Shown here: positions 10,876 to 22,124 of the stretch, piece after piece
Layout: each line of letters opens with the position of its first letter
Position numbering within the stretch: the first letter of the stretch is position 1
NCBI GenBank assembly: GCA_964007475.1
Contig: OZ023273.1
Location: 81,942,598-82,006,597, forward strand
Length of the DNA: 64,000 nt
From: Hybos culiciformis
Taxonomy: Eukaryota > Arthropoda > Insecta > Diptera > Hybotidae
Reading direction: 5' to 3'
Notes under the pieces: model-generated
The model's database searches: none
Told to the model about the DNA's origin: nothing
What the model saw: the letters and a program-made list of their open reading frames with translations, nothing else
Made by a program: the position numbers and the translations under genes

Positions 10876-11323
10876 TCATTTAAATCTACAGTTTTTTTCT
10901 TTATTTTGAATGTTATTACTGTCGTTGAAATTATTATTTTGGGATATTTTATTTGATTTTGATCTTGTTGTAACATATACTTTATTATCTTTATTTTGCA
11001 AATCTTTAAGTTCGTCGATCGAGATACGGGATAGGGCATCTGCCACCACGTTACACTTTCCTTTAATATATTCTACTGTAAAATTATATTCTTCTATATC
11101 TAATCGCATTCTAGTCAATTTTGAAGATGGGTTTTTTCAAAGAAAACAAGTAAACTAAGGGTTTATGATCAGATCTAATAGTAAATTTTGTTCCATAAAT
11201 GTATGGTCTATAATGTAAAATTGCGAAGTGTATTGCAGCTAATTCTTTTTCTATTGTTGATTTATTCATTTCACCTTTTGTGAAACTACGTGAAGAATAT
11301 GAAATTGGTAAATCGTTTGCCAT
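10876..11323 (-). pseudogene. Ty3-1 RNase H, frameshifted
   Basis: RNase H degrades the RNA strand during cDNA synthesis. Two overlapping frames cover it: 11323-11111 contains SYSSRSF, EKELAAIHFAILHYRPYIYG and SDHKPLVYL, and 11118-10876 contains VEYIKGKCNVVADALSRI. The ADALSR motif marks the end of the domain. A shift at about 11115 separates the two. Between this and the integrase (10500-10876) only degraded linker is seen. Confidence 0.75.
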
Positions 11324-12950
11324 TGATCTCCTGACTTAGGGTGGATGCTATTCCCAAGTTAGAAGCGTCAACAGTAATGACAAAAGGTTTTGAGAAATTT
11401 GGATAATTTAAGATTGGAGGATTAATTAAGCAATTTTTTAAAATTTCAAAGGATTTTTGACACTCTTGTGTCCAAGAAAAATTTACTCTTAGTCTAGTCA
11501 TATTATTTAAGGGTTTTGCTATGGATGCGAAATTTGGTATGAACTTACGATAATAGTTCATAAATGCAACAAATCGTTTGGTAGCGTCTTTATCTTTTGG
11601 TACAGGATAATTTCTAACTGTATCTATTTTGCTACTATCTGGGTATATACCTCGATCAGTACATTTATGTCCTAGGTATGTGACTTCGTTTTTAAAAAAT
11701 ACGCATTTTTCAGGATTAAGTTTAAGGTTAAATTTTTTTACAAACTTCGAAGATAGATTTAAGATTTTTAAGGTGATGTTCGACTGAACAGCCAATACAT
11801 ATGATATCGTCGATGTATAGAAAACATTGTAACGGTGTAAGACCGGAGAACGCTAATGCCATCATTCTTGAAAATGAGTTAGGTGATACATTTAAACCGA
11901 ATGGAAGAACTTTCCATCTAAACGAACCTTTGTCTGTGCTAAAAGATGTTATATCTCGCGAGTTTTCATTAAGTGGAACTTGATGAAATCCCGAGTAAAG
12001 GTCGAGTACAGTAAAAAAATTTTGATCTGCCTAAATTGTCTAAAATATCTTCTATTCTTGGCAGTGGATATTTGTCTGCAATTAGTTTTTTTATTTACTA
12101 GACGGTAATCTATGCATAATCTCCATTTTTTATCTGAACCTTTCTTAGGCAATAAAATGATAGGGCTGTTAAAATTGGATTGGCTTGGTTCAATAAGATC
12201 ATTTTTTAAAAGTTTATTGACTTGATTGTCGATCTCCTGTTTCTGGGAATATGGAAGTCTATAATTCTTCACATATACTGGAGTATTGTTATCTATTCTT
12301 AAATTTTGTGTATAGAAATTGTTTGTTGTCATTTTATCATCTTTCATATGGAAAATATTACTATATTGTTCACATAAATTTAGTAATTTTTCTTGGTATT
12401 GCGGTTTGGTATTTTTAGATATTATTTGAAGCAATTCTTTTGTTCTATTTTGATTTTTATTTGTGTCAATTCTTAGGATGTTAAAATTTGAAAGAGGTTC
12501 TGATTTGAGCGAAGTGTTTTTATGAATTATTCGAATTTTATCTGATAAATTTAAAACTTTAATTAAAGGAGTTTTTGAAGAAACTATCGTACGTGGAATG
12601 AAAATATCTGGTGCGATTTCTTGATCAAGCACTACACAAGGAGAATCATTTGGAAGAATAAAAGTACGAATGACTTCACATCTAGAAGGTAAAACAATTG
12701 AATTTTCACTAGGGTTTTCTAAAATTGGAATTGAAAAAGAATAAGAATTATTGTTGAGTGTTAATTGCATAGAATCATAATTTATTTGACACTTATAAAA
12801 TTTGAGAAAGTCTTTGCCTAAAATACCATCCGAAGGGATATTAAATTCGTCTGGAACAACGTGTAGTAAACAAGATAAAATTGTATGTTTAAAATGAAAG
12901 TTGACGTTGATTGTACCTAAACTTTTTATAGAATTTTGTGTAATTCCCAA
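11286..12950 (-). pseudogene. Ty3-1 reverse transcriptase and linker, frameshifted
   Basis: The frame from 12950 first encodes the protease C-terminal part (FNIPSDGILGKDFLKF), then a linker, then the start of reverse transcriptase (PLPKKGSDKKWRLCIDYRLVNKK). A shift near 12080 scrambles the next 100 codons. The catalytic YIDD is readable at about 11795-11810 on the minus strand, and the thumb region (KCVFFKNEVTYLGHKC, RFVAFMNYYRKFIP) follows in 11795-11286. The enzyme would copy RNA into DNA from the tRNA-Arg primer. At least two frameshifts make it inactive as written. Confidence 0.8.
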
Positions 12951-13334
12951 AATGCTTATAATATTGTTAGAATTCAGATTATTTTTTAAGTTAAAATTTG
13001 AATCGATTGATGAAATTTTTTATTAGTGAAATATCTGCTTGAGTATCGACTAGAAATGTTGAGCCTTGAAAATTTAATTTAGAATTTAGAATAATGAAAT
13101 CAGAGAAATTTGGATTTACGTTAAAAACATTTTTTGTAGATACTTTAGATTTATTATTTAAATTTGGATAATAATTAGGAGAATTTTTATTTTCTTTTGA
13201 AAAATTTGTATTTAGCTTAGCATTTGGTCTTAAGTTAGAATTATAAAAAATTTTTGTTTTATTCGAATTTGAATGAGAGTTAGTATTAAATTGTGTACTA
13301 GGATAAATGTAATGTGTATTAAAAGCGTTACTAT
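12951..13334 (-). pseudogene. Ty3-1 aspartic protease region
   Basis: Between gag and the reverse transcriptase frame a retroviral-type protease is recognisable from FLVDTQADISLIK (about 13070-13025). Standard retropepsins have D-T/S-G at this site, but here the third residue is Gln (DTQ). The related element at 52.8 kb has the same DTQAD. A stop and frame changes follow the motif. The protease would cut the gag-pol polyprotein. Confidence 0.6.
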
Positions 13335-14657
13335 TTAATTTTGATGTACACGCATTTGATCTTGTTCCCCCTGTCCGTTTTGGGGGGCCTGGTCGTTTCC
13401 CGCGTATCGTACGTAGTTATTTTGATTGAAATTTCTATTCGCTGGAGGAAATGCTCGTGGATTTGCATTATTAAAGTTCCCACGATTATTATTAAAGTTA
13501 CCTCGATTATTATTAAAATTTCTGCGATTATTATTGAAATTACCTCGGTTATTGTACAAATTATTTCTATAATTATTGTTTTGAAAATTGTTATTTAAAA
13601 AATTGTGATTTTGTTGTCTGAAATTTCCCCTATTATAATTTCCACGAAAATTGTTATTGGAACGATTTCCATAAGAATTTCTAAACGAATTATTATTATT
13701 TTTTGTTCTAAACGACAGAACCTGTTTTTCTTGTGATTGTAAATCTATTTCTATTAAAAATTTTGAGACTACTTCTCTAGGATCTTGAAATTGGGTCGAT
13801 GATAAAACGGCTTTAGTCAGATCAGATCTTGCATTATTTCTGCACATTTCAACCGTTTTTTCAATACAAATTTCTTTAGCTTTCTGTGTTGGTATACCTT
13901 CTAAGACAAGTGAACGACGAAAAGCTTCAGCCAATTCATTAGCTTTTTCCGAAAAATTTTGTAATGTGTTCCTATCCGTTCTCAAAGCTTTTATTTTTCC
14001 CTCTATAATTTTCGAACTTTCTGGTTTTATTGAATTATTAAGATCTTGTTTAATAAGTTCTACCGTATTAGAAGTATCAGCTATCGATTCGCGAGCTGTA
14101 CCATCAAGCTTTGATAAAATAAAAGTAGCTAATAAATTTTTTAAGTCTTGTGTTTCTGCTAGTGTGTCTAATAAATTTATTGAATCGATGAAAGATTTAA
14201 GTGATAATGGATCACCACTATAATTTCTATTTACTTGTGAACTAGCTGTACGCAAAAATTCAACATTAGAAAGAGCCATTTTGTCAAGAGTATCGTCAAA
14301 GTTTTCTTCAGAACTATCTGATTCCACTGAACTCTGTTCTGTATCGCTTTGATTTATTTCGATCTGTATCAGAATATCTTTTGGAATTAGATCTTCGCAC
14401 TTTAATAGTTTGAAGCTTTCTTGTAACTTGTCGTAACAATACTGACGATCTTTAGCTAAAATTTGATGATGTTGTTCTTCGAATGTAATACAAGCTTGAA
14501 CAACTGTCTGTACGTAGATGTTATATGTTTCTCCAATATTTAATTTAATTGCTTTTAATGTTTCTAAATTTGTTGGTTTAAGGTCTTTTTGAATACGTTT
14601 GTAAGCCTTACGAAAATTATGTTTAGCTGTTTGAATTTCGAGACGAGCTTCATCCAT
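13335..14657 (-). CDS. Ty3-1 gag, RG/N-rich nucleocapsid
   Basis: This is an intact frame of 440 codons starting MDEARLEIQ. Residues 1-110 are helical and charged. Residues about 127-320 form the capsid-like part (LSNVEFLRTAS, IEGKIKALRTDRNTLQNF, KAVLSST). The C-terminal 120 residues are a repeated RGNFNNN-type tract in place of a CCHC zinc knuckle, probably for RNA binding. Gag assembles the intracellular particle. The start follows a short A/T-rich stretch after six copies of a leader repeat. A homologous but broken gag lies at 51.3-52.7 kb. Confidence 0.85.
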   Translation of the reverse strand: MDEARLEIQTAKHNFRKAYKRIQKDLKPTNLETLKAIKLNIGETYNIYVQTVVQACITFEEQHHQILAKDRQYCYDKLQESFKLLKCEDLIPKDILIQIEINQSDTEQSSVESDSSEENFDDTLDKMALSNVEFLRTASSQVNRNYSGDPLSLKSFIDSINLLDTLAETQDLKNLLATFILSKLDGTARESIADTSNTVELIKQDLNNSIKPESSKIIEGKIKALRTDRNTLQNFSEKANELAEAFRRSLVLEGIPTQKAKEICIEKTVEMCRNNARSDLTKAVLSSTQFQDPREVVSKFLIEIDLQSQEKQVLSFRTKNNNNSFRNSYGNRSNNNFRGNYNRGNFRQQNHNFLNNNFQNNNYRNNLYNNRGNFNNNRRNFNNNRGNFNNNRGNFNNANPRAFPPANRNFNQNNYVRYAGNDQAPQNGQGEQDQMRVHQN

Positions 14658-16753
14658 AAAAAAAAAATTTGAAAATAAAAAAAAAATTGCGGAGTGGTTA
14701 CCTTTTATCGAAATTAAAATAATTTAGGAATGGTTACCTTATATTGTAGACCCCTAAAATAGTTGAGGAATGGTTAACCTTGTATTGAAGTTTCCCAAAA
14801 AAAAAATTTTGAGGAGTGGTTACCTTATATTGAAGTTCCCTTAAAAAAAAATTTGAGGAGTGGTTACCTTATGTTGAAGTTCAATTTAAAAAAAAAATTT
14901 GAGGAGTGGTTACCTTATGTTGTATATGCAAAATTAGATCCGGTTATTATTGGAATATGAATAACTTCCAGAGAAAACAAAGATGTCAAATAAACAAGCA
15001 AGATTATGTTAAACCATTTTTATTTATGCAAGTTTAAAACAAAATTAAAATCTTGTAGTATTATGTAATAAGTAATAATATGAATAATGTGTAATAATAA
15101 GTAATAATGAGTAATAATAAGAGATATTATAAATTTATTTTTTTAAAAATTTTTACGAAGAAAAAAAAAATTTTTGAAGAAATCAATTCAAAGTAAATGA
15201 TGTAATATGTAATATTTATTTGTAATATGTAATATTTATTTGTAATAATCAGTTCAAGTAAATTATGTTAAATTATGTAATTTTTAATTATATAATATTT
15301 ATATTTTTTTTTTTAAATAATATTTAATTTTTAGTAATTGTATAATAATAATATAATGTAATTATATATAATAATATAATGTAATTATATAAAAATATTC
15401 GAAACAGTGTATATCCAATTATTAATATTTAAAAAAAAAAGTTTGATTTAGAAATTAACATTGGAAAAAAAAAATTTTTTAATAATAATTTTTTTTGAAA
15501 AATTTAAAATTGTTTATATAACAATTTGGATCTACATTGTTTCTTTGTAGTTTTATTTTCTAATCTTTATTGAAGAATTTTTTTTTTTGGAAATATTTAT
15601 TAATTTTAATATAATTTTGAAATTAATATGATTCTTAAAAAAATATAATTTAAATTTAAAAAAAAAAAATTTAATTGAAATACAAATTAATTGCAATTAA
15701 ATACTTGTTATTAAAGATGAAATTGCTGCTGCTTTATTTTACTGCTTTGCTGTTGCTGGTGATAAATGTAATTTCATAGCTGCTGCTGCTGTTGTCATTG
15801 CTGCTGCTCATAAAACAAATATCATTAACACTGCATCAGCTGTTGTAAAATTTATTATTTTTTTTCTTATGTAAATTTTTTTTTTGTTGATAATCATAAA
15901 AAAATTTTTTTTTTTTTGTTATTGTTTTTATTTTTTTTTTTTTTTGAAGTTCGAAAAGAAAATTATTCCAATTTTCAATTCACTTTTGGATTTGATGTTT
16001 ATGTTTAATTTTAATTTTAATTTTAAATTTTAATAATTTTTTTTTTTTTTTTTTTATTTTTTAGAATTTAAAATTTTTTTTTCACTTATTGTCAATAAAT
16101 TTTTTTTTTGAATCATAATTTTTCTTGATTGTCATATCATGTTTTTTTTTTCGTTTCATTTTCATTTCATTTCGGTTTTTGTTCTGTGTATGTGTAATTA
16201 TTTCTTTGGATTTTTTTTTTCTTTATATTGTTTTTTCAACCATTTTTTTTTTGTAATTGTTAATTGTTAATAAAAAAAAATTTTTTCTTTTTCATCGGTT
16301 TTGCGCCTTTTTTTCTTTTTAATGATGTGGCGTGATTTTGAATATTTTTTTTTTCATTTATATTATATATATTTTTTTTTTTTTTTGTACGTATGGCGCC
16401 ATTATTTTTCCAATTTTAGGATTATTTTTTTTTTTCAGGAATTTTTTTTTTTGTATTTTTTTTTTCAGGATTTTAAGGTAAGTAAAGGTAAGTTTAAAAA
16501 TATTTCATTAATTTAAATTTTTTAATTTTGTTTTTATAAAAATTTCTCTTTTTTTTTTTTCAAATAGCCTTTTTTAACATGGCTACCCAATTTTTTCTTT
16601 TTTTTTTTAAATTTCCATCATCACAAAATTTTTTATATTTTGGAAAAAAAATATTTATTAACGAAATCATTTAATTTAATTAAATTAAAAAAATTTCACT
16701 TTATCTCGTTTTATAAAAAATTAAAATTTTTTTTTTTTTTTTTTTTGACTCCG
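14658..16753 (-). other. Ty3-1 long untranslated leader
   Basis: About 2.1 kb between primer site and gag, extremely T-rich on the plus strand (A-rich in the RNA). It contains a CAG/CAA-rich patch around 15720-15850, read as GCTGCTGCT on the plus strand, and a six-fold repeat just before gag. There are no credible genes. Ty3 element 2 has a leader of similar length with a similar CAACAGCAGCAG patch. Confidence 0.7.
14688..14935 (-). repeat. Leader tandem repeat, AAGGTAACCACTCCT motif
   Basis: Six imperfect units of about 40-58 bases, each carrying ATAAGGTAACCACTCCTCAA or a close variant on the minus strand, separated by A/T runs and AACTTCAA. They end about 30 bases before the gag start. Each unit contains AAGGTAA, which looks like a splice donor. 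A comparable motif, ACAAGGTGCAATTCCTAT, is repeated in the leader of Ty3 element 2. Confidence 0.75.
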
Positions 16754-16768
16754 CTGTCACGGTCGCCA
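16754..16768 (-). promoter_or_regulatory. Primer binding site, tRNA-Arg
   Basis: Directly after the LTR terminus CA the minus strand reads TGGCGACCGTGACAG. To my knowledge this matches the primer site of mdg1/412 elements, which is complementary to the 3' end of tRNA-Arg. The identical 15 bases follow the LTR of element 2 (48606-48620). Confidence 0.85.
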
Positions 16769-17007
16769 TGTGATACCTCTAAGGGTATCATTAAATAATA
16801 GAGGTCTATGTTTAGTTAGAAAATATTTATTTCACTTGATGTTAATTCTTTGAGAGTTGATTACAAGACTAAACTTAAAACTAAGTACCTAGACGTCTTA
16901 TACTTTCTTATTCACTAATACTAAGATAACTTAACGAATAAAAGAAAGAGAGCATATAATATAAAATGTATATAATATTATGTATATAATGATAAGGGGG
17001 CACTACA
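16769..17007 (-). repeat. Ty3-1 5' LTR (239 bp)
   Basis: On the minus strand it starts TGTAGTGCCCCC and ends GGTATCACA, the usual TG...CA ends, and is followed at once by the primer site. The LTR of element 2 also begins TGTAGTG and ends ACA. A TATATAA-rich tract 20-70 bases in may serve as the promoter. Only this one LTR is present. Confidence 0.85.
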
Positions 17008-17790
17008 CAGATATAAATACGTTTCAAATAATTTGTTTTTACACGAAACGTACTTAGCTGTTTCTCTTTTTCCTCTAGGTTACTCCTGTACGAATATGCA
17101 ATTGCATATAAATCCGTAGTCTATTTATAACAAAATCAATTCAAATGACGTAACATTTGACTCATATGAATCATAAAGCGACATATAAAAATTAAATTCT
17201 GTTTTTAAAGTTTTTCAATTCAAATTTATAAAATTTTTTTTTCTATTTTTGTAATTTTTTTTTTTTTTTTATTATTGTTGTCAAAAAAAGAAACAACTTT
17301 AAGGAGAATTTTTGATTTTTAAAAAGGCATACGGGTTTTTGAATTCTATAGTGAGACTATGAATCACAAGAAAATAAATTTTATATAAACCTCACAAATT
17401 AACGATTTACTTTAAGTTCAAAAGTAAAAATAGATAAAAAAAAATTTATAATATTAGAAACAAAAATAATAATGAAGAAAAATTCCAAAAAGTAAAATAA
17501 AGTGAAATATAACTAAATTTAAGTTTTTTGTACAAACGATCAAAAAAAGTTTTAATGTTTGCTTTTATTAATAACAGAGATCGTTCTTAACAAAAGTTTT
17601 GGTAAATATATTTAAGTAGTCTGTTTAATAAATGTTAACATATTTTAAATTTTTTTAAAACATAGTGTATGAACAAAAAATATTTTTCTCTGTAGCTTCT
17701 GAAGATGGGATTGATGTAATCCCGAAACATGTCAAGCATTTAAACCGATAAAATAAAAAAATTGTTGGATATAACCGAAGAAAATTGTTT
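17008..17790 (+). repeat. Penelope-type terminal repeat, copy 2
   Basis: Nearly identical to 5555-6325, differing by small indels (for example an extra AAAGCGACATATAAAAAT-like insertion near 17175) and few substitutions. Its left edge is cut by the LTR of Ty3 element 1, so the Ty3 element inserted into or beside it. It carries the same hammerhead fold near its 3' end. No protein is encoded. Confidence 0.6.
17695..17737 (+). ncRNA. Hammerhead ribozyme, copy 2
   Basis: The core is identical to the first copy: GCTT/AAGC stem I (17695-17698 with 17734-17737), CTGAAGA (17699-17705), GGGATT/AATCCC stem II, GAAAC, self-complementary ACATGT, and the GTC cleavage triplet ending at 17733. All conserved catalytic bases are kept although flanking bases differ between copies. 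Confidence 0.75.
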
Positions 17791-19525
17791 TCAACCATTA
17801 ATTTAAATCCAAAGAAAGAAGAAGACTCAGATTAATTATATACTTAGTACAGATGGATAAATTTTGAATTTTTCCGTTCTATTAAAACTGTCAAAAACCA
17901 TATGATATAATTTTTTTTGTTGTTTAAACACAACATACACATTTGCTTGTTAATAAGAGTCGCATTTTATATTTTAACTTCAAGCCATGGAGAAAAATAT
18001 TTTTCAAGTACATACAATTAAAATTATCGTTTTATTTATTTTTAAAATTACGATCTTGTATTGACGATTTAACAGGATATGTTAATGTCGAGAGTTTTTT
18101 TTCTTTAAATATTTTTTTTTCGCAGATTAATTTTTCTGAAAATTTTCAAGAATTAAATAATAAAAATTTTAAATACTGATCATTAAGAAGAAAATTTAAT
18201 TATCACATTTGTTAATATGAAAATAAAGATAAAAATATCACGTTCGTTCAATACATACTTAATTATTTTATTGAATTTTTAGATTTTTTTTTTCAATTTG
18301 TTTAATTTGGTACACATAAATGTTAATTAATGAAATTTAAACATTGATTTCAAGTACAAATATTATTTGATTTGATGAATTTATTTCATTATTTCATTAT
18401 TTGATGAATTAAATGGACTTGATTTAATTGAATGGTTTCATGAACTTGTTAGATTTGGTTAATTTTAGTTATTTATAAAATAGATACGTTCAATACATCC
18501 TTAATTAGTTAATTGAATTTTTAGAAATTCTTTTTTAATTTGTTTTAATTTGTTTAATTTGTTACACATAAATATTATTTAAAGAAATATAAACATTGAT
18601 TTTAAGTACAATTATTATTTGATTTGATGAATTTATTTCATTTGATGTAAATTATTTGATGATTTGATGAATTAAATGGACTTGATTTAATTGAATGGTT
18701 TCATGGACTTGTCTGATTTGGTTATAGCTTAATGAAATTGATTTTTTAGTATTTTTGGCTATGTAATAATATCTTATTGTTATGTATTTATTTATTATTA
18801 ATTTCAATAATGCATAAAAACAGTTCATTACAGAGCATTTTCGAATTTTCTTATCTGGAATTTATATACTATATTTTATATACATGGACAAAGGTGAATA
18901 AAAGTTATTCTAAAAACATTGTTTTTACCACAGATGAGAATTTGAAATAATTTTATTTAGAAAAATTATTTAAATAAAAAAAAAATGCATTTAATTAATT
19001 AAATAAAACTACAATACAATACTTTTGTGATAACGAAGACTTTAATCCATAAGCATGTAAAATATTTGTTACATAATTAATTGTTTATAAAATCAAGTAA
19101 TCAAATATCTAAATTCACACATGTAATCGTGGATTGAATTGAAATTACTTAAAAAATATTTTCCTCATTCGACTCTGTTTTTGATGTCATTTTTAAATTC
19201 AAAATAAACGATAAATTTTAAATTTTTTTATTTCTGTGCGGCTTTTTTAATTTTTTTTATATTATTTAAAAAACTTTTCGAACCACATTTCGGGAAAATT
19301 GAAAGATAATTAAAAAAGCTATTAGTGGAAAAAAATATTTTTTTAATATCTCGCGTTTCTGCAATTCTATTGCAGCCGGAATGAATTTTTTTTTTCGTCG
19401 AGAAAACTTTATAAGCTATTTTTTTAATTAACAAATATTAATTTTTTAATGAGTTTCACTTTAAAATGTGAAAAATATAATTATATTTGATGTGCAAAAA
19501 ATTTGGCTAAAAAAAAATTATTTAA
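17791..19525. repeat. AT-rich DNA with a ~243-bp tandem duplication
   Basis: Bases about 18241-18475 and 18484-18720 are tandem copies at roughly 85% identity, recognisable by CGTTCAATACAT near the start and ATGGACTTGATTTAATTG near the end of each. The rest is non-coding AT-rich sequence with nothing else recognised. Confidence 0.55.
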
Positions 19526-20027
19526 CTTGGCATTTACACAGGATGTTTTCGAAGATTAAAATCAAGATTTTTTTTGACTGTGTGTATAAAATTTGTATAA
19601 AACGAAAAAATCTTGATTTTAGTCTGGACTAAAAATCTTTCTTAAAATAAAGATATTTTGTGTCAAAAAAATGAGAAAATGAGTTTCGAAAAAGTAGGGA
19701 AATGTCAAAAAAAAAATAGTAAATAATATAAATTATAAAAAAAAAAAAGATTTTGATTTTTGGTTTGAAATATTTTTCTTTTTTAATTTAAATTTTTAAA
19801 ATACATAAAAAAAAATTAAACGAATTAACAAAAAATAATTAAATTAATTTTAATAAATTAAATTTATTGAAAAAATAAAAGGTAGGTGCAATTTAATTTA
19901 ATTATTTTTTGAAAAAATAAAAATGTTGATTAAAATTTTAATTAGGTATTTAAAGAAAAAAAAAACTAAATTTTTATTTTTATTTATTATTTTAATTTTT
20001 ATTATTGCAGAAGGTCCAATTTCCAGA

Positions 20028-22124
20028 ATGCCAGAGAAATTAACAAAAAGTGATACTATTAAATTAATACGTTTGTACCGGGAGCAAGAATGCTTGTGGA
20101 AAATGAAATCAGCCTTGTACAAACGTAATGATTTAAAAGCTGTCGCTTGGGAGAAAATTTCTGGGTCAATGGGAATGACCATTGAAAACGTCAAAAAAAA
20201 AATCAAACAATTACGCGGGACTTATTTACTTGAAAAAAAGAAGGAATCAAATAAGAAGAAATCTGGAAGTGGAACTGACGAATTATATTATTCCAATATA
20301 TTTTATTATCCGGAATTCGAATTCCTAAACGAAGTTGTTTCAACTCGTATTTCATCTCACAACGGACAAGAAACCGAAATAATAAATGATATTAATGTAT
20401 GTATTTAAATTAAACTACTTTTTATTATTATTATACCTAATGGCCTTATTGTAACAAATACATTTAAGAATAATGTTCCATAATACACCTCACCTTTTTT
20501 TTAAAATTTATAATCTCATATTAAGTCAAACTGATTAATAAATTTAAGCCATAAGTTAATATAATGTTGATGCATTAAAATAATAAATAACGATACGTTT
20601 ATATAGAAATTAATTCTGAAAAAAAACATAAATAAATTTATTTTACAATCATTACATTTTATAATTACATTGTTTATTTTATTTGTTATTAGTGTTCATT
20701 AATATGTACATATAATACATTAATATATTTGAATTATTTATTTATTGGATATTATCAATTATTCCAATCCAATTTTTTTCCACTGGAAGCTTAAATCACC
20801 TGGTCCTATACAATAATTCGTAATTTTTTCTTGAATTTTGCTTCCATGCCTGTAAGTATCTCCAGTGAATTGAGCTCCTATTGCTGTCACGGTTTCGGGA
20901 AAAGTTTCTGCGACCAAATCATCATGAATAATAATATTTATATCTCGCGAAATTATGGAACATTTATTCTGTATTTTATAATTATGTAAAACGCAGCAAG
21001 CTTTAATGACTAAATCCACTGTACTTAATTTTACCTCGATCGGGCGATGAAAAATGCGGAAGCTACTTGCCAATCTACCGAACGCGCATTCTACCGTCAT
21101 TCTAGCTCTGCATAAACGATAATTATAAATTTTTTTCCGTGTAGTTAAGTTTAGGCATCGTGAGTATGGTTTCATTACATTCTTGTCCAACTGAAAAGCA
21201 TCATCACCAACAAAAAAATATGGTATTTCTGTTATATCATCTGGTAATGGTGCTGGTGCTGGTATATTCAATGTACCTTCCTTCAAACTCTTATATAGGA
21301 AAGCTCTACCATTAGCTCCTACGTCAATGAACAAAAATCTACAATGAGCGTCAACTGCCGCTAACATAACTACACTGTGGAACCCTTTATAATTAAAAAA
21401 GTTAGAGCCTTCGTTCGGTGGAGCTACAATCCGGAAGTGCTACCCATCGATTGCTCCAAGTGTGTGAGGAAAATTCCAAATAGTTTGAAACTCTGTGGAA
21501 ATATTCATCCATTCTTCAGTTGTATTCGGTGCCTAAAGTAACAAAGAATAAGTATAACTACAAAAATGTTTAAATTATTTTTTTTATATATTTTTTAGAA
21601 TTCTATCGAAAGAGAATCTGATAGTCAAGAAGATAGGCCTCATTTTAGCTTCTTAAATGAAATGGACTCATCAGGTTTGCCAAGCTGCCTGTCGCCAAAT
21701 CAACCTCCACAGAAAAAAAAAAAAAAAAAATATTGATTATGATTTTAATAGCGCCATAAAAGAGGTAATTCAAATTACAACACCAAAAACACCAATACTT
21801 GCAAATGAATTTGATATCTTTGGGAAAAATATTGCCATTAAATTGAAAAAATTAAATAAATTTAATGAATTTGAGGCTGAAGATGCAATGGCAGAAATAA
21901 ATTCTATCGTGTCAAGCAAAATTAAGAAGCAAATGCTGTTAAAAAAAACTCATCGTAGATCCCCGGTCCCATTCGACTACGCAAGTAGATTCGAATTAAG
22001 AGACGCATCAACTCCTCTTCCTTCATTTCAATTATCAGATTTAAAAGATTTAGAAGACACTGGCTCGTCAACAAAATCTAGCAACAAAATTTTTGACGCT
22101 ATGGCAGCTGATATTACAGAATAG
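20028..22124 (+). CDS. Harbinger A MADF-BESS-like protein, two exons
   Basis: Exon 1 (start ATG 20028, after an acceptor TTGCAG at 20010) encodes a full MADF domain, a Myb-like DNA-binding fold (LIRLYREQECLWKM, VKKKIKQLRGTYLLEKKK, FLNEVVSTR). It ends at a GTATGT donor (20397). Exon 2 (21599-22124, after TTTTTTAG) continues in phase and includes a BESS-like helix (FDIFGKNIAIKLKKLN). An 18-A run at 21713-21730 shifts the frame, one base off, so it is broken there or mis-sequenced. In Harbinger elements such partners bring the transposase to the ends. The intron holds a whole transposase exon on the other strand. Confidence 0.75.

Larger units (their letters stand above)
9470..17007 (-). mobile_element. 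Ty3 (mdg1/412-like) retrotransposon 1
   Basis: Reading on the minus strand the order is 5' LTR (17007-16769), tRNA-Arg primer site, a 2.1-kb leader, gag (14657-13335), protease, reverse transcriptase, RNase H and integrase (to about 9480). Gene order with integrase last and a YIDD reverse transcriptase places it in Ty3/Gypsy. The primer site TGGCGACCGTGACAG and the gag type resemble the Drosophila mdg1/412 group. Pol is broken by several frameshifts. No 3' LTR is seen; it would fall in or near the gap at 9.14-9.34 kb. The element abuts a hammerhead-bearing repeat at 17008. Confidence 0.85.

Noticed and set aside
13341..13598. Ile-rich plus-strand frame opposite gag
   Set aside because: It is the antisense shadow of the RGN-rich gag tail on the minus strand.
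16301..16516. 71-codon Phe-rich frame
   Set aside because: Its residues come from poly-T runs in the Ty3 leader; there is no codon bias or domain.
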